From Bacillota bacterium (GTDB taxonomy: Bacteria; Bacillota; Clostridia; Oscillospirales; Ruminococcaceae): a DNA stretch of 56,994 nucleotides. The position numbers were made by a program, and so were the translations under genes. The notes below the pieces were generated by a model, which was not told the origin of the DNA, did not search any database, and saw only the letters and a list, made by a program, of their open reading frames with translations. The stretch spans positions 1-56,994 of the forward strand of contig JAEWLW010000063.1 of the NCBI GenBank assembly GCA_023457355.1. Reading direction: 5' to 3'. This document shows positions 43,448-52,395 of the stretch, piece after piece (positions within the stretch are counted from its first letter, which is position 1; each line of letters starts with the position of its first letter).

Positions 43448-45229
43448 ATGAATTCTTTTGTCCGGCGCGTGTTCGCCGCTTCTTGCGCCATGGCGCTGGT
43501 ATTTTCTCTTGCGCTTCCCGCCGCAGCGGAATACAGCAGCTTTGAGGCAGTTACCAGCCATGTCGCCTTAAAAGTGCCGCAAACACTGCAAATTACAAAG
43601 CCAGCCGAGGATATCACCGTCTCATCCGCTTATTATTACATCATGGGCAGCAGCGACCCCAAGCAGCCGCTCTATATGGGCAACAATGACTACGAGATTA
43701 CAACACGCGGCCAGTATGGCAGCTTCGGCGTTTATGTTTCGTTGGCTTATGGAAAAAACCTTGTGAAGTTTACGCAGGGGGGTAAAACCGTCAGCGTCTA
43801 TATCACCCGCTCCGACGCAGTACCTGCGGCGGCCTTAGCCACCACTGTTTCGGACATGTTCCCCACCTACAACAACGCCTATTTTGTCAATGATAAAGTT
43901 TCGCTTTCCTGTGTGGCGCCGGCGGGTGCAACGGTTACCGCCACGGTTAAAAATCGTACCGTCACCCTTCAGCAGGTGGCCGCTACGGCACAGGCCGGCA
44001 TTGCGGCACGTTACCGCGGGGAATACATTATGCCGGATGCAGACGGTACCGTCAGTCTTGGCAATATCACTTACACCATGACCTATCAGGGCAAAACCGC
44101 CACAAAAACTTCCGCCGGAGAACTGATCACAACCGGCGCAGGCGACGCGTTAACCGTTCAGTGCACGCAGGTTTCGGCCGCCGTTGTCAAAGAGCCCAAC
44201 GGCGTTTATATCGCCACCGCCAAACTTGGTGCGGTGGATAATGTTATCGGCGGTAACGATTCGTATTATCAGCTTTCCATGGGCGGCTGGATCAGCCGCG
44301 CAAATGTCGCACCGCTCATCGGCAAATACAATATCCAAAATAAGATTTCCACGGTCGGCTTTACACAGGAAGACACGTCGGAAGTATTCACATTCAGCGG
44401 TCCTGTCAGCGCCGTCGCCCAAAGCTGGCAAACCGACGACCAGCTGGTGGTCAACTTGTTTAACACCAGTGGCCTGGCAAATTTTTCGACGGCGAACAGC
44501 AGCCTGTTCTCCGGCAGCACTGTGACGGCGAATGCCGATGGTTCCACAACGGTACAGCTACACCTAAAACCTGGTGCAACACTTTGGGGGCATGCCGTAC
44601 AGTATGTGCAAGGGGGCATACAGCTCATCTGCAAATATAAACCCGTGCTGTCCGGTGATGTGAATAAGCCGCTTACCGGCATTACCATTGCACTGGATGC
44701 CGGTCACGGCAGCAAGGACCCCGGCGCGCTGGGTTTGGCGCAGCTGACCGGCCCGACCGAAAGCGATATCAACCGCGCCACCGCCGAAGCCGTTAAAATT
44801 CAGCTGGAGGCAATGGGCGCAACGGTGTTGCTGCCCGCACAGCTTGACCTCAACAGCCGTTTTAACGAGCGCATGCAGCCCGCCATCAGCGGACGCGCCG
44901 ACCTGTTTATCTCAATGCACTGCAATGCCACCGCTGCCAACGCCAATGGCAATAACGCCACCGGCATCGAGCTGTACTATTATGAAGGGATCGGCAAAAA
45001 GCTGGGTGAAAGCCTTATAGCCACAATGACGGCGCACACCGGCAGGCAAAATCGCGGTGTTCGGTATTACGCATTCCGCGTGACGCTCAACTCACTTGCA
45101 CCATCGGTGCTGATGGAGATGGGGTATATGACCAACCCCATCGATTACGACAGCCTTTGCAGTAAGGAAGGGATTTACCAAACCGCCCTGGCCATCGGAG
45201 ACGGTGTGCTCAACCTGCTGAAAGCTTGA
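43448..45229 (+). CDS. Secreted N-acetylmuramoyl-L-alanine amidase (Amidase_3)
   Basis: A 593-aa cell-wall hydrolase. Signal peptide 1-27, an Ala/Thr/Tyr-rich extracellular part of about 370 residues without a recognised wall-binding repeat, and a C-terminal Amidase_3 domain (about 412-593). Zn ligands are His in LDAGHGSKDPGA, Glu in PTESDINRA and His in ISMHCNAT; the catalytic Glu is in VLMEMGYMTNP. It cleaves the MurNAc-L-Ala bond. AAAGGAG precedes the ATG. Monocistronic with two hairpins downstream. Confidence 0.93.
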   Translation: MNSFVRRVFAASCAMALVFSLALPAAAEYSSFEAVTSHVALKVPQTLQITKPAEDITVSSAYYYIMGSSDPKQPLYMGNNDYEITTRGQYGSFGVYVSLAYGKNLVKFTQGGKTVSVYITRSDAVPAAALATTVSDMFPTYNNAYFVNDKVSLSCVAPAGATVTATVKNRTVTLQQVAATAQAGIAARYRGEYIMPDADGTVSLGNITYTMTYQGKTATKTSAGELITTGAGDALTVQCTQVSAAVVKEPNGVYIATAKLGAVDNVIGGNDSYYQLSMGGWISRANVAPLIGKYNIQNKISTVGFTQEDTSEVFTFSGPVSAVAQSWQTDDQLVVNLFNTSGLANFSTANSSLFSGSTVTANADGSTTVQLHLKPGATLWGHAVQYVQGGIQLICKYKPVLSGDVNKPLTGITIALDAGHGSKDPGALGLAQLTGPTESDINRATAEAVKIQLEAMGATVLLPAQLDLNSRFNERMQPAISGRADLFISMHCNATAANANGNNATGIELYYYEGIGKKLGESLIATMTAHTGRQNRGVRYYAFRVTLNSLAPSVLMEMGYMTNPIDYDSLCSKEGIYQTALAIGDGVLNLLKA

Positions 45230-45251
45230 TTCCAATGGTTCCAGCATAAAT

Positions 45252-45287
45252 AAACAGGCCGGCTTCATTTTTGGGGCCGGCCTGTTT
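45252..45287 (+). terminator. Terminator after the amidase gene
   Basis: AAACAGGCCGGC (45252-45263) with complement (45276-45287) 22 bp after the stop codon. Confidence 0.75.
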
Positions 45288-45331
45288 GCAGCCACCCCTC
45301 AAATTGCTGTTACCTGATTTTCTCCGGCATC

Positions 45332-45384
45332 AATAATAAAACTTCCGGCCAACCGTATTATTGGCAGCCGGAAGTTTTATTATT
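45332..45384. terminator. Bidirectional terminator between amidase and cyclophilin genes
   Basis: An 18-bp perfect stem (45332-45349 with 45367-45384) containing AAAACTTCCGGC, A/T-rich at both ends. Confidence 0.85.
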
Positions 45385-45406
45385 ATAATTAAAATTGGCC
45401 AAGCGA

Positions 45407-46360
45407 TTATGCCGCCGTCTCAACAGTGGTTGATTCGATAACGACGTCGGTAATGGGCTTATCATTTTCGCCTGTTGCCACACGGGCAATCGCATCAACA
45501 ATATCCATGCCTGAGATCACCTGCCCGAAAACAGTGTGCTTATAATCAAGCGACGGCAGGCCGCCAACCTCAATATATTTATCCACTGCGGCCTCAAATC
45601 TGGCACGCGCCGCGTCGTCAATACCTTTTTCTTTCACAGCCGCAAGGTTTGCATTAAGCTCGTCGGCATAGGCCTGAAGCGCTTCGTTGGTTATGTCAGG
45701 CTGCTTTTGCTTTTCCATCATCTGCATGCTTGCCTTATAATATTCTGAGTTGAATAGAATATATTGCATCACGGCATCGGCATTTTCTTCCGATACACGG
45801 TAATTGCTGTCGGGGTACTGTTTCACGTCCTCCTGTACAATAAAGAACTGGCTGCCGTTGGTGCTGTAGCCGGCATTCGCCATCGAAACCGCACCGCGGA
45901 AATTGTAAAGGTTGTCCGAAAACTCGTCCTCAAAGCTCTCGCCCCAGATGCTCTCGCCCCCGGTGCCATTACCCTGGGGGTCACCGCCCTGGATCATAAA
46001 ATCTTCAATGACACGGTGGAAGGTAACGCCGTCATAATAGCCGTCCATACAATGCTTTACAAAGTTTTCGACAGTTTTCGGCGCGGCCTGCGGGAATAGC
46101 ATCATCTTAATGTCACCCATCGAGGTGTGCAGTGTGACGATGGGGGTTCCGCTTTCAGGCGCCTCAAACTGGGGCAGATAACCGGCCGCCCATGTGTTTT
46201 TTGCCGGGTTTTCGGGCTGCTGCGCCCCCGGCTCTCCGTTGCTCTCCGCTGCGGAGGCATTTTCGGAAGAAGACTGCTGCGTGCTTGATGCGCTGTTGCC
46301 ACAGCCGGAAAGCACCATACAAAACGCTGCCAGCAGCGCTGCTATTTGCTTAAGATTCAT
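45407..46360 (-). CDS. Cyclophilin-type peptidyl-prolyl isomerase lipoprotein
   Basis: A 317-aa lipoprotein (lipobox LSGC, Cys 20) with a Ser/Glu/Ala linker to about residue 65 and a cyclophilin domain: VTFHRVIEDFMIQGGDPQGN, then NGSQFFIVQED. Between QFFIV and the final KHTVFGQVISGMDIVDAIA lies an extra ~80-residue, mostly helical insertion not found in plain cyclophilins. It should help fold exported proteins at the outer face of the membrane. AAGGTGG precedes the ATG. Confidence 0.92.
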   Translation of the reverse strand: MNLKQIAALLAAFCMVLSGCGNSASSTQQSSSENASAAESNGEPGAQQPENPAKNTWAAGYLPQFEAPESGTPIVTLHTSMGDIKMMLFPQAAPKTVENFVKHCMDGYYDGVTFHRVIEDFMIQGGDPQGNGTGGESIWGESFEDEFSDNLYNFRGAVSMANAGYSTNGSQFFIVQEDVKQYPDSNYRVSEENADAVMQYILFNSEYYKASMQMMEKQKQPDITNEALQAYADELNANLAAVKEKGIDDAARARFEAAVDKYIEVGGLPSLDYKHTVFGQVISGMDIVDAIARVATGENDKPITDVVIESTTVETAA

Positions 46361-46535
46361 CTTCGTACCACCTTAATTTCTAATTTTAACCGTAGCTATT
46401 TTATCACAACATCATCATTTTACCAATGACTATTTTTGATGCAATTTGTGAATATATTATCTCCGAGCCGGGCCAAAGAATCGGCGGCATATAATAGCAG
46501 GCGGCCCAAAATCCCGCTTCTCTTTTTAGTAATTA

Positions 46536-46562
46536 CCGCCCCGCGCATAAGACGCAGGGCGG
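46536..46562 (-). terminator. Hairpin after the G5/3D gene
   Basis: CCGCCCTGCG with its near-complement (10 bp, one G-T) directly after the stop codon; no T-run follows. Confidence 0.4.
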
Positions 46563-46570
46563 CCCGTCCG

Positions 46571-47626
46571 CTATTCCAGAATGTATACATTCAGGTATTT
46601 TCGCCCGTTGAGGCAGCTTTCAACGTAGGTCTCATAAAACAGGTCGAAGTCGATGACGTTTTGCATCAGGCCAATTCCGGTATCGGCCGCGATAGCAAAG
46701 CCATAAACAAAGCTGTTATCCGGGCTGGTGATATACATTTTGGTGCCATAGGGTATTTCGCCCGCCCGAACCGCAACATAGCCATCGTGAAGCGTCATCC
46801 GGCTGGCGCCATAGGCGCCCCTGCCCGCGCTGTAACCTGTGCATATCTGGTTGGTGAGCAATTTTTTATACCGCACCGGCGCACCCTTGGCGTCAAGCGG
46901 AACACCAAAATCCAAATCTGAAACCGGGTCAGCGGTACCGCGCAGCACCAGCTGGTTCACCGGCTGGCGATTTACAATCACCTCGCGCTTTTCACGTGCA
47001 TGCAAAACGCCATCCACAACACGGTCAATATAGGTAATTGTGCGTTCTCCATTCTGGCCGCTGATCAGCGTACGGGTTCGACCTTTTCTAATCAGGCTGT
47101 TCTCCTTGTACGCCACCTCATAGGGAATCGTTTCGTGCACGACCGTCGTGGTCAACTGCACACGTTTGATAACAATATGGTCGTTCGGGGATAAATAGAG
47201 CACCGGCGATATATTAATTTCATCAAACTCGCCAAGCGTAATGCCCTGCTGACGAAGCAATTGCCCAACCGTGATATCGGCGGTCATCAGTGCGCTGAGT
47301 TTGCCGTCTACCTGAATGGTAACAGGAAAAGCGCGCGTGATGTTAATGACACCCATTTTGCCCTCAAAGCCCGAAAAATCCACAATATCGCATGCCATCG
47401 TCACGATGCCGCTGTCATTGAGAATTTTCTGGGGCTCATGGCTCAGTGTGTACTTAAGCGTCGTTATTTCCCCGTCCCTGATGTAGACTGCCTTCATCTG
47501 TTTTGAAATCAACAGAATGATCATCGAGAGTGAAATAGCCAACAGGCAGCTCCACAGCGCACGACCGTTGGTACTGTCGCGCAACAATTGCACAACCTCG
47601 CGCAGTCGTCGTTTTACGTCTGTCAT
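46571..47626 (-). CDS. G5 and 3D domain cell-wall protein (YabE-like)
   Basis: A 351-aa protein: N-terminal membrane helix (about 26-42), DUF348-type region (VTIQVDGKLSALMTADITVG), a G5 domain (RTRTLISGQNGERTITY) and a C-terminal 3D domain of the MltA/RpfB-like barrel with its three Asp (MTLHDGY region, IAADTG, VIDFDLFYE). Such proteins are probably peptidoglycan lytic enzymes that bind the wall through G5. ATG 47626 follows AAAGGTGA. Confidence 0.9.
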   Translation of the reverse strand: MTDVKRRLREVVQLLRDSTNGRALWSCLLAISLSMIILLISKQMKAVYIRDGEITTLKYTLSHEPQKILNDSGIVTMACDIVDFSGFEGKMGVINITRAFPVTIQVDGKLSALMTADITVGQLLRQQGITLGEFDEINISPVLYLSPNDHIVIKRVQLTTTVVHETIPYEVAYKENSLIRKGRTRTLISGQNGERTITYIDRVVDGVLHAREKREVIVNRQPVNQLVLRGTADPVSDLDFGVPLDAKGAPVRYKKLLTNQICTGYSAGRGAYGASRMTLHDGYVAVRAGEIPYGTKMYITSPDNSFVYGFAIAADTGIGLMQNVIDFDLFYETYVESCLNGRKYLNVYILE

Positions 47627-47678
47627 GGTTTCACCTTTTGTCAAATTTTTTTAGTTGTATTCTTCCTAAACTTTTACC

Positions 47679-47707
47679 ATATTATTCATTTCGTTTAGCT
47701 TTGTCAA
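47679..47707 (-). promoter_or_regulatory. Promoter of the G5/3D gene
   Basis: TTGACA (47702-47707), 17 nt, TAATAT (47679-47684) on the minus strand. Confidence 0.7.
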
Positions 47708-47918
47708 GTTCACGAAAGTTGCAAATCGCATTAAAAGCGGATAAAACCCGCCAGAAATGTACACTTTGCAGTCATATTATGCGAATTTCGATTAAGAAAC
47801 CTCACTTAAATTGTGATGTTTATCTAAATTGCAAAAATCCCAGCAGGTAATAATCAACAATAAATTGGATACGCCGGTTTTATGATAAATTTTTGGCTTT
47901 ATAACGCGGTTTTATGCG
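47708..47918. other. Intergenic stretch without a recognised gene
   Basis: AT-rich sequence between the G5/3D promoter and the terminator of the chemotaxis receptor gene. No gene or known RNA was recognised. Confidence 0.4.
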
Positions 47919-47958
47919 AAAAAAAACAGGATGCCCCGGCCCAGTGCCGCAGCATCCC
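47919..47958 (-). terminator. Terminator of the chemotaxis receptor gene
   Basis: GGGATGC/GCATCCT stem with inner CGGC/GCCG pairs followed by GTTTTTTTT on the minus strand. Confidence 0.85.
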
Positions 47959-47975
47959 GTCTAATATTTATGGCA

Positions 47976-50057
47976 TCAGTTCAGTTGAAAAGCCGAAACC
48001 AGCTCTTCAAGCAGCTTGGCCTGCGCCGTAAGTTCCTGTGCTGTGGCAGCGCTTTCCTCAGCTGAAGCGGAAGTCGTGCTGACCACCTTGGCAATTTGTG
48101 ACATGCCGCCCTGAATCTGCCCCAGTGCAACGGCCTGTTCTTCGTTCGCGTTTGAAATGCCCTCTATGGTATTAACCACGTCATTGACAGCGGAAACAAT
48201 ATGCCGCATGACCTCGGCGGTATCCCCCGCTTTCTCGCTGCCTGCCGTAATTGCTTTGAGTGAGTTTTGTATCAACGCCGTTGTATCACGGGCTGCCTCA
48301 GCACTTTTGCCAGCCAAATTGCGAACCTCATCAGCCACAACGGCAAAGCCTTTGCCTGCAGCGCCCGCACGCGCAGCCTCAACCGCGGCATTAAGCGCGA
48401 GGATGTTAGTCTGGAACGCAATATCCTCAATCGTCTTGTTAATTTTTTCAATCTTGGCCGAAGCGACGCTGATTTCACTCATCGCCTCAATCATCTCGCG
48501 AACGCGCTGATCGCCCAAAGCCACCTCCTGGCCGACAAGCTCTGTCTTTTCGGATGCGGTACGCGCGTGCTCGGCTGTGCTCTTAACGTTGCGATAAACA
48601 CCGTCTATTGTGGCATTAAGCTCCTCAACCGAACCGGCCTGTTCGGTGGCCCCCTGCGCCAACGACTGTGACGAAGCGGAAATCTCCCCTGCGCTGTTGG
48701 CCAAAATGGCAGCTGCCTCGTTTATTCTGGTCATGTTGTCTACCAGCTTTTGCTGAACCTGTGTCAATGCAGCCTTAATGCTGATAAAGTCGCCCTTATA
48801 CTCCTGCTGCGTTTTGGTTGCCAATTTACCATCCGCCAGGTCGGTAAGAATGCGATCAATTTCACCAATGTAAGCCCGCAGAGCACGCACAGTCTCAAGC
48901 TGGGCAAAAAACACCTGCCCAATCTCGTCATCTTTTGTATAGGCATATTCTTCATCCATCACGTTGGACAGCCCCAGATTTCCGCCGGCCACCTGGCCGG
49001 AGAAATCGACAATACGCGTCAGCGGCCTGACAATGCTGCGGCGGATAAACGCCATTAAAAACAAATCTGTCAACGCAAAAAGAATCAAACCAATAATCGC
49101 TGCCGCAATGGTCATCGTCATGTTCTGCTGATTAACGCTGGCCAGATTCCTGCCGCTGAACAGGGAGCCCACCACAACGCCCTGAAGGTTCAACAACGGC
49201 TCGTAGTTAACCATGTAATGCTGGCCCATCAGGATGGTTTTTCCTGAATAGCGCAGGCCCTGCGTATTCACAACATTATAAATGTCGGGGCTTATCGTGG
49301 TGCCGTTCTGACGCACGCCATCCACAATGATAGTGGTGACCATCCGTGTATCATTCAAAAACACCGTATAGTCGGCGCCGCTGGTCGCTTTAAGCGTGTC
49401 GATCTCCCCTTGATCCTGCAGCGAGTTGGATACAATAATCGCACCCACAACCTTGCTGCCCTTATAAACAGGCACCGCGGAAATCGCCGCCAGATTACTT
49501 CCGTTAACAACATCCACAAAGCTGTTAAAGGTTCCGTCAAGTGCCTGCGTCACAAAATCCGCTTGCAGGGCACTGCTGATCGCTTCGCCGGAGGAATACA
49601 CCTGTTTTCCATCGGCGCTAACGATGAGAACGTCGATGGCCTTATTTTTGCGGTAGGGTGCAACCGCCTGTACATACCCATAAGGCCCCCCGCTGGACAG
49701 AGCACTTGACAGCGGCGCGGAGGACGATAATTCAGAGGTGATGTTGGCCGCTTCTTTAATCTTTTCATCTTTTAATGCAATAATGGCATTTATGTTATAG
49801 TTGCAGCTTTCTTGAAAGTCATTTTGCAACAAATTCATATTGAACATGCTGACAAAACCTACAATTATAGCCATCATAGCCAGCAGGCTCAGCGTAAAAA
49901 TGGCATTGAGTTTGTTGCCAATATGCCTGCTCTTGATCTTCTTTACCTTTTGTGCCTTTGGCAGCTTAGGGGACTTCGGCTTCTTCTCCTTGGATGCAAA
50001 GAGAATTTTTGTCGTCTTGTTGTTCGCTTCTTTTTTTGCGCCTTTGGTTTTAAACAT
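47976..50057 (-). CDS. Methyl-accepting chemotaxis protein with Cache sensor
   Basis: A 693-aa receptor: Lys-rich cytosolic N-terminus, first membrane helix (about 58-78), single-Cache-type extracellular sensor (about 80-320), second helix (about 330-352), HAMP (about 353-410) and signalling domain with hairpin tip FQTNILALNAAVEAARAG. It senses an external ligand and controls CheA; no che genes are nearby. ATG 50057 has AGAGGG upstream; the open frame runs 12 codons further without support. The long basic N-terminal extension is unusual. Confidence 0.93.
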   Translation of the reverse strand: MFKTKGAKKEANNKTTKILFASKEKKPKSPKLPKAQKVKKIKSRHIGNKLNAIFTLSLLAMMAIIVGFVSMFNMNLLQNDFQESCNYNINAIIALKDEKIKEAANITSELSSSAPLSSALSSGGPYGYVQAVAPYRKNKAIDVLIVSADGKQVYSSGEAISSALQADFVTQALDGTFNSFVDVVNGSNLAAISAVPVYKGSKVVGAIIVSNSLQDQGEIDTLKATSGADYTVFLNDTRMVTTIIVDGVRQNGTTISPDIYNVVNTQGLRYSGKTILMGQHYMVNYEPLLNLQGVVVGSLFSGRNLASVNQQNMTMTIAAAIIGLILFALTDLFLMAFIRRSIVRPLTRIVDFSGQVAGGNLGLSNVMDEEYAYTKDDEIGQVFFAQLETVRALRAYIGEIDRILTDLADGKLATKTQQEYKGDFISIKAALTQVQQKLVDNMTRINEAAAILANSAGEISASSQSLAQGATEQAGSVEELNATIDGVYRNVKSTAEHARTASEKTELVGQEVALGDQRVREMIEAMSEISVASAKIEKINKTIEDIAFQTNILALNAAVEAARAGAAGKGFAVVADEVRNLAGKSAEAARDTTALIQNSLKAITAGSEKAGDTAEVMRHIVSAVNDVVNTIEGISNANEEQAVALGQIQGGMSQIAKVVSTTSASAEESAATAQELTAQAKLLEELVSAFQLN

Positions 50058-50581
50058 GGTATATGTACCCTCTTTTCTGACCCGGCGAGACATCGTTCCC
50101 GCTCAATTTTTTGTCCTGTCTTGCAATATATCCATGATCGAATTGTTAAATATATATTACTATAGCTGGCTCAATTTTGCAACAGTATTGGATTTAGTTA
50201 CCTTTTTTGTAGCATTTTGTCCAAATCAGTAGCGCTTATCTTCTTTTGGATACGCCAGCGCAGCCTTTTGGTACATCGGTCCGCGGTAAACATTTTGTTT
50301 CGGTTTCAGCTAGTTCCAGTAATTTACAGCGCTATATTTCGCTCTGGAATCAGGGATTGTCGATTCAGGTCGAACTAATGCATTCAATATTATATATTAT
50401 GGAACAGCTGCGCCCGTCATAACGGAACAGAACTTCTGCCGTACAATTCGTGGGCCGTATAGGAACGGCTGTACAATTTCCACAAAGCTGTGTCCGATGA
50501 CCATCTACCCGGCCGGGCTGATTAATGCGACAGAAACCTTTAAAATTGACTTCAAACACGGCGGTCGCCATCATATTGTTT
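50058..50581. other. Upstream region of the chemotaxis receptor gene
   Basis: About 520 bp without a supported gene, AT-rich near the receptor start and of mixed composition toward repeat copy B. The open frame crossing into the repeat has no ribosome binding site. Confidence 0.45.
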
Positions 50582-50738
50582 CCTGCGGGCGAGAAATCCG
50601 GCGCACTTTGTGCACCTCGACGCGAAAATGGGGGCTCACTGTCCCCTTTTCACACTTTTCCCCCGGTGCTTTGCCTTACGTAATCTGCTCCTTTGCCAGA
50701 ATGAAGAGGGTATATTCCCATCGGAATATACCCTCTTC
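50582..50738 (+). repeat. Structured repeat, copy B (5'-truncated) with its right hairpin
   Basis: The last ~120 nt of the core (50582-50702), differing from copy C at about 3 positions, followed by a 16-bp perfect hairpin (GAAGAGGGTATATTCC at 50703-50718, complement at 50723-50738, loop CATC). It is the first half of a tandem pair with a 237-bp period. Confidence 0.85.
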
Positions 50739-50972
50739 AGCTTGTCAAAAAATACTTCGCACAGCTCAGCCTTTTTATGCCAAGCTTCGCAAAATGGGCA
50801 ATCTTGCCCATTTTGTCGCCTGCGGGCGAGAAATCCGGCGCACTTTGTGCTCCTCGACGCGAAAATGGGGGCTCACTGCCCCCTTTTCACACTTTTCCCC
50901 CGGTGCTTTGCCTTACGTAATCTGCTTCTTTGCCAGAATGAAGAGGGTATATTCCCATCGGAATATACCCTC
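50739..50972 (+). repeat. Structured repeat, copy C (complete) with its right hairpin
   Basis: Complete ~200-nt core (50739-50939) between two near-identical hairpins (50703-50738 and 50940-50972). It matches copy A throughout, including AGCTTG...CAAGCT, AAAATGGGCA/TGCCCATTTT, TCGCC/GGCGA, GGCGCAC/GTGC and GGGGGC/GCCCCC hairpins. The right hairpin lies about 40 bp after the stop codon of the ketopantoate reductase-like gene and may be its terminator. Confidence 0.88.
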
Positions 50973-51013
50973 CCATAACTCTGCACGAAGATGCGACAGC
51001 CCTGCATTTAACT

Positions 51014-51946
51014 TTAAGCTTGGTGATACCAATCCTCCATTTCTCTTATGGAAGCGTAGAGCGCCTCGTTAACCGGCACGGCTACACCGTGTTTCTTCGC
51101 TTTTTCAATGACAGTACCCGCAAAAAACGCCACCTCGGAGGGACGCTTTTCAATGCCGTCCTGCCGCATCGACGGCATGCCCGCCGGACTTAAGGTATCC
51201 ATCAACGCCACATAACCGTTTAAATCCGCTTCTGTAAGGTCGACGCCTTCCAGCCGCGCCAGCATAATCACCTCCCGCATAGCGCCAATCATCCTGTCGC
51301 GCGCCTCTCCGGGCTGTTGAATCGTCCCATAGGTGCCGCACGCCACCATGAGAACCTGATTGACGCCGACGTTGAGCATCCATTTGCCCCAAAGACGGCG
51401 CTTAATATCGGCATCAACGGTAAAGGGCAATCCGACACGATCAAACAGTTCAACCGTTCTTTGCAGCAGCGGTTGCTTTTCGGGTTCGGTTGGCAGTGTC
51501 CCAATACAGAGCTGCCCCAAGTGGGTGTAGGCCAGCTTGTTGCCAAGTTTAACGGCGTCCATGCCCTGCGCCACACAATAAAGAATGTGTTGATGGCCCA
51601 ATTGTGCGCCGATAAGCGCTTCGCTTACAATACCGTTTAGTAAGGACAGGATAACGGTGTCTTCCCCCACCAGCGGCTGGGCCTGCGCGATGGCCTGGTC
51701 AAGCGCAGTGCCCTTTACAGCAAAGATCAGCAAATCGGCAGGCTTTTTAAAATTATTACCGTTTGCAAATGCGAATGCACATTTTTTGCCGTTGCAGTAA
51801 ACACCCTCTGCACGATACCGTGCAATGCGTTTATCGTCCGCTATAAAGGTGACCGCCTCACCACCCAGATTTTCCGCAAACAGATTGCCAAACATGACGC
51901 CCAAGGCGCCCATACCGATAATTGCAATGTCTTCAATCTTTTTCAT
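51014..51946 (-). CDS. Ketopantoate reductase family protein (PanE/ApbA-like), second paralogue
   Basis: A 310-aa reductase: Rossmann motif IIGMGALGVMFGNLFAE, VKGTALDQAI (catalytic Lys), ILSLLNGIVSEA, and C-terminal KRRLWGKWMLNVGVNQVLM. It is clearly diverged from the paralogue at 18625-19536, so at least one of the pair probably acts on a 2-oxoacid other than ketopantoate. GGAGGAAC precedes the ATG. It appears monocistronic, with repeat copies B/C downstream. Confidence 0.87.
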   Translation of the reverse strand: MKKIEDIAIIGMGALGVMFGNLFAENLGGEAVTFIADDKRIARYRAEGVYCNGKKCAFAFANGNNFKKPADLLIFAVKGTALDQAIAQAQPLVGEDTVILSLLNGIVSEALIGAQLGHQHILYCVAQGMDAVKLGNKLAYTHLGQLCIGTLPTEPEKQPLLQRTVELFDRVGLPFTVDADIKRRLWGKWMLNVGVNQVLMVACGTYGTIQQPGEARDRMIGAMREVIMLARLEGVDLTEADLNGYVALMDTLSPAGMPSMRQDGIEKRPSEVAFFAGTVIEKAKKHGVAVPVNEALYASIREMEDWYHQA

Positions 51947-52293
51947 ATGTTCCTCCCAATGAACAGGTGCTTCGCTGTGCCCAGCGGCCTTAACCGGCTG
52001 CCGGCGGCGCCTTTACCGCCGAAAGCACTCATGCGGCGACGCCAGCGCCACGTTTGTCTGGCGCATATTATTATTGCTATTATAACATGCCGTACCGGCC
52101 AGAAAAAGGTTTCACCGGAATTTTGCCCCATTTCATGCACAGTTTGGGCCAGACGGCATGATAGCATCCGCACTGTAATCTGTAACAGACTGCAGCGCGG
52201 ATTTTGCCGCATGGCCGTGAAAACCGGATACTGAAGCGCTAGAATCTGAAAAAATGACCTTTGGTTAAACGAACGATTTTGTTATAGCGCCAG
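51947..52293. other. Intergenic region next to the mobile-element end
   Basis: About 350 bp without a gene. It includes the upstream region of the reductase gene (a GC-rich CGGCGGCGCC/CCGCCG part near 52000) and AT-rich sequence toward the element junction. An inverted pair GCGCCA/TGGCGC occurs near 52043-52063. Confidence 0.4.
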
Positions 52294-52395
52294 TCATAGC
52301 CGTCTCTTTTTGGATGATTTCTTATAGAAGAATGTCAACCCTGTGATGGCCAATGATAAAAAGACGATCCACCCGCACTGTTGTATTTCTATTCC
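52294..52395 (-). pseudogene. Possible remnant of a surface-protein C-terminal membrane anchor
   Basis: In a frame different from the recombinase, the minus strand encodes GWIVFLSLAITGLTFFYK followed by KSSKKRRL and a stop. A hydrophobic helix plus short basic tail is typical of the last residues of sortase-type surface proteins. Upstream of this the frame soon closes (stop near 52420), and no LPxTG-like motif survives. It overlaps the odd C-terminus of the truncated recombinase. Moderate to low confidence. Confidence 0.4.

Noticed and set aside
50582..50972. CRISPR-like or integron-like array
   Set aside because: Only two long units of ~237 bp, no short direct repeats with unique spacers, and no cas or integrase gene beside them.
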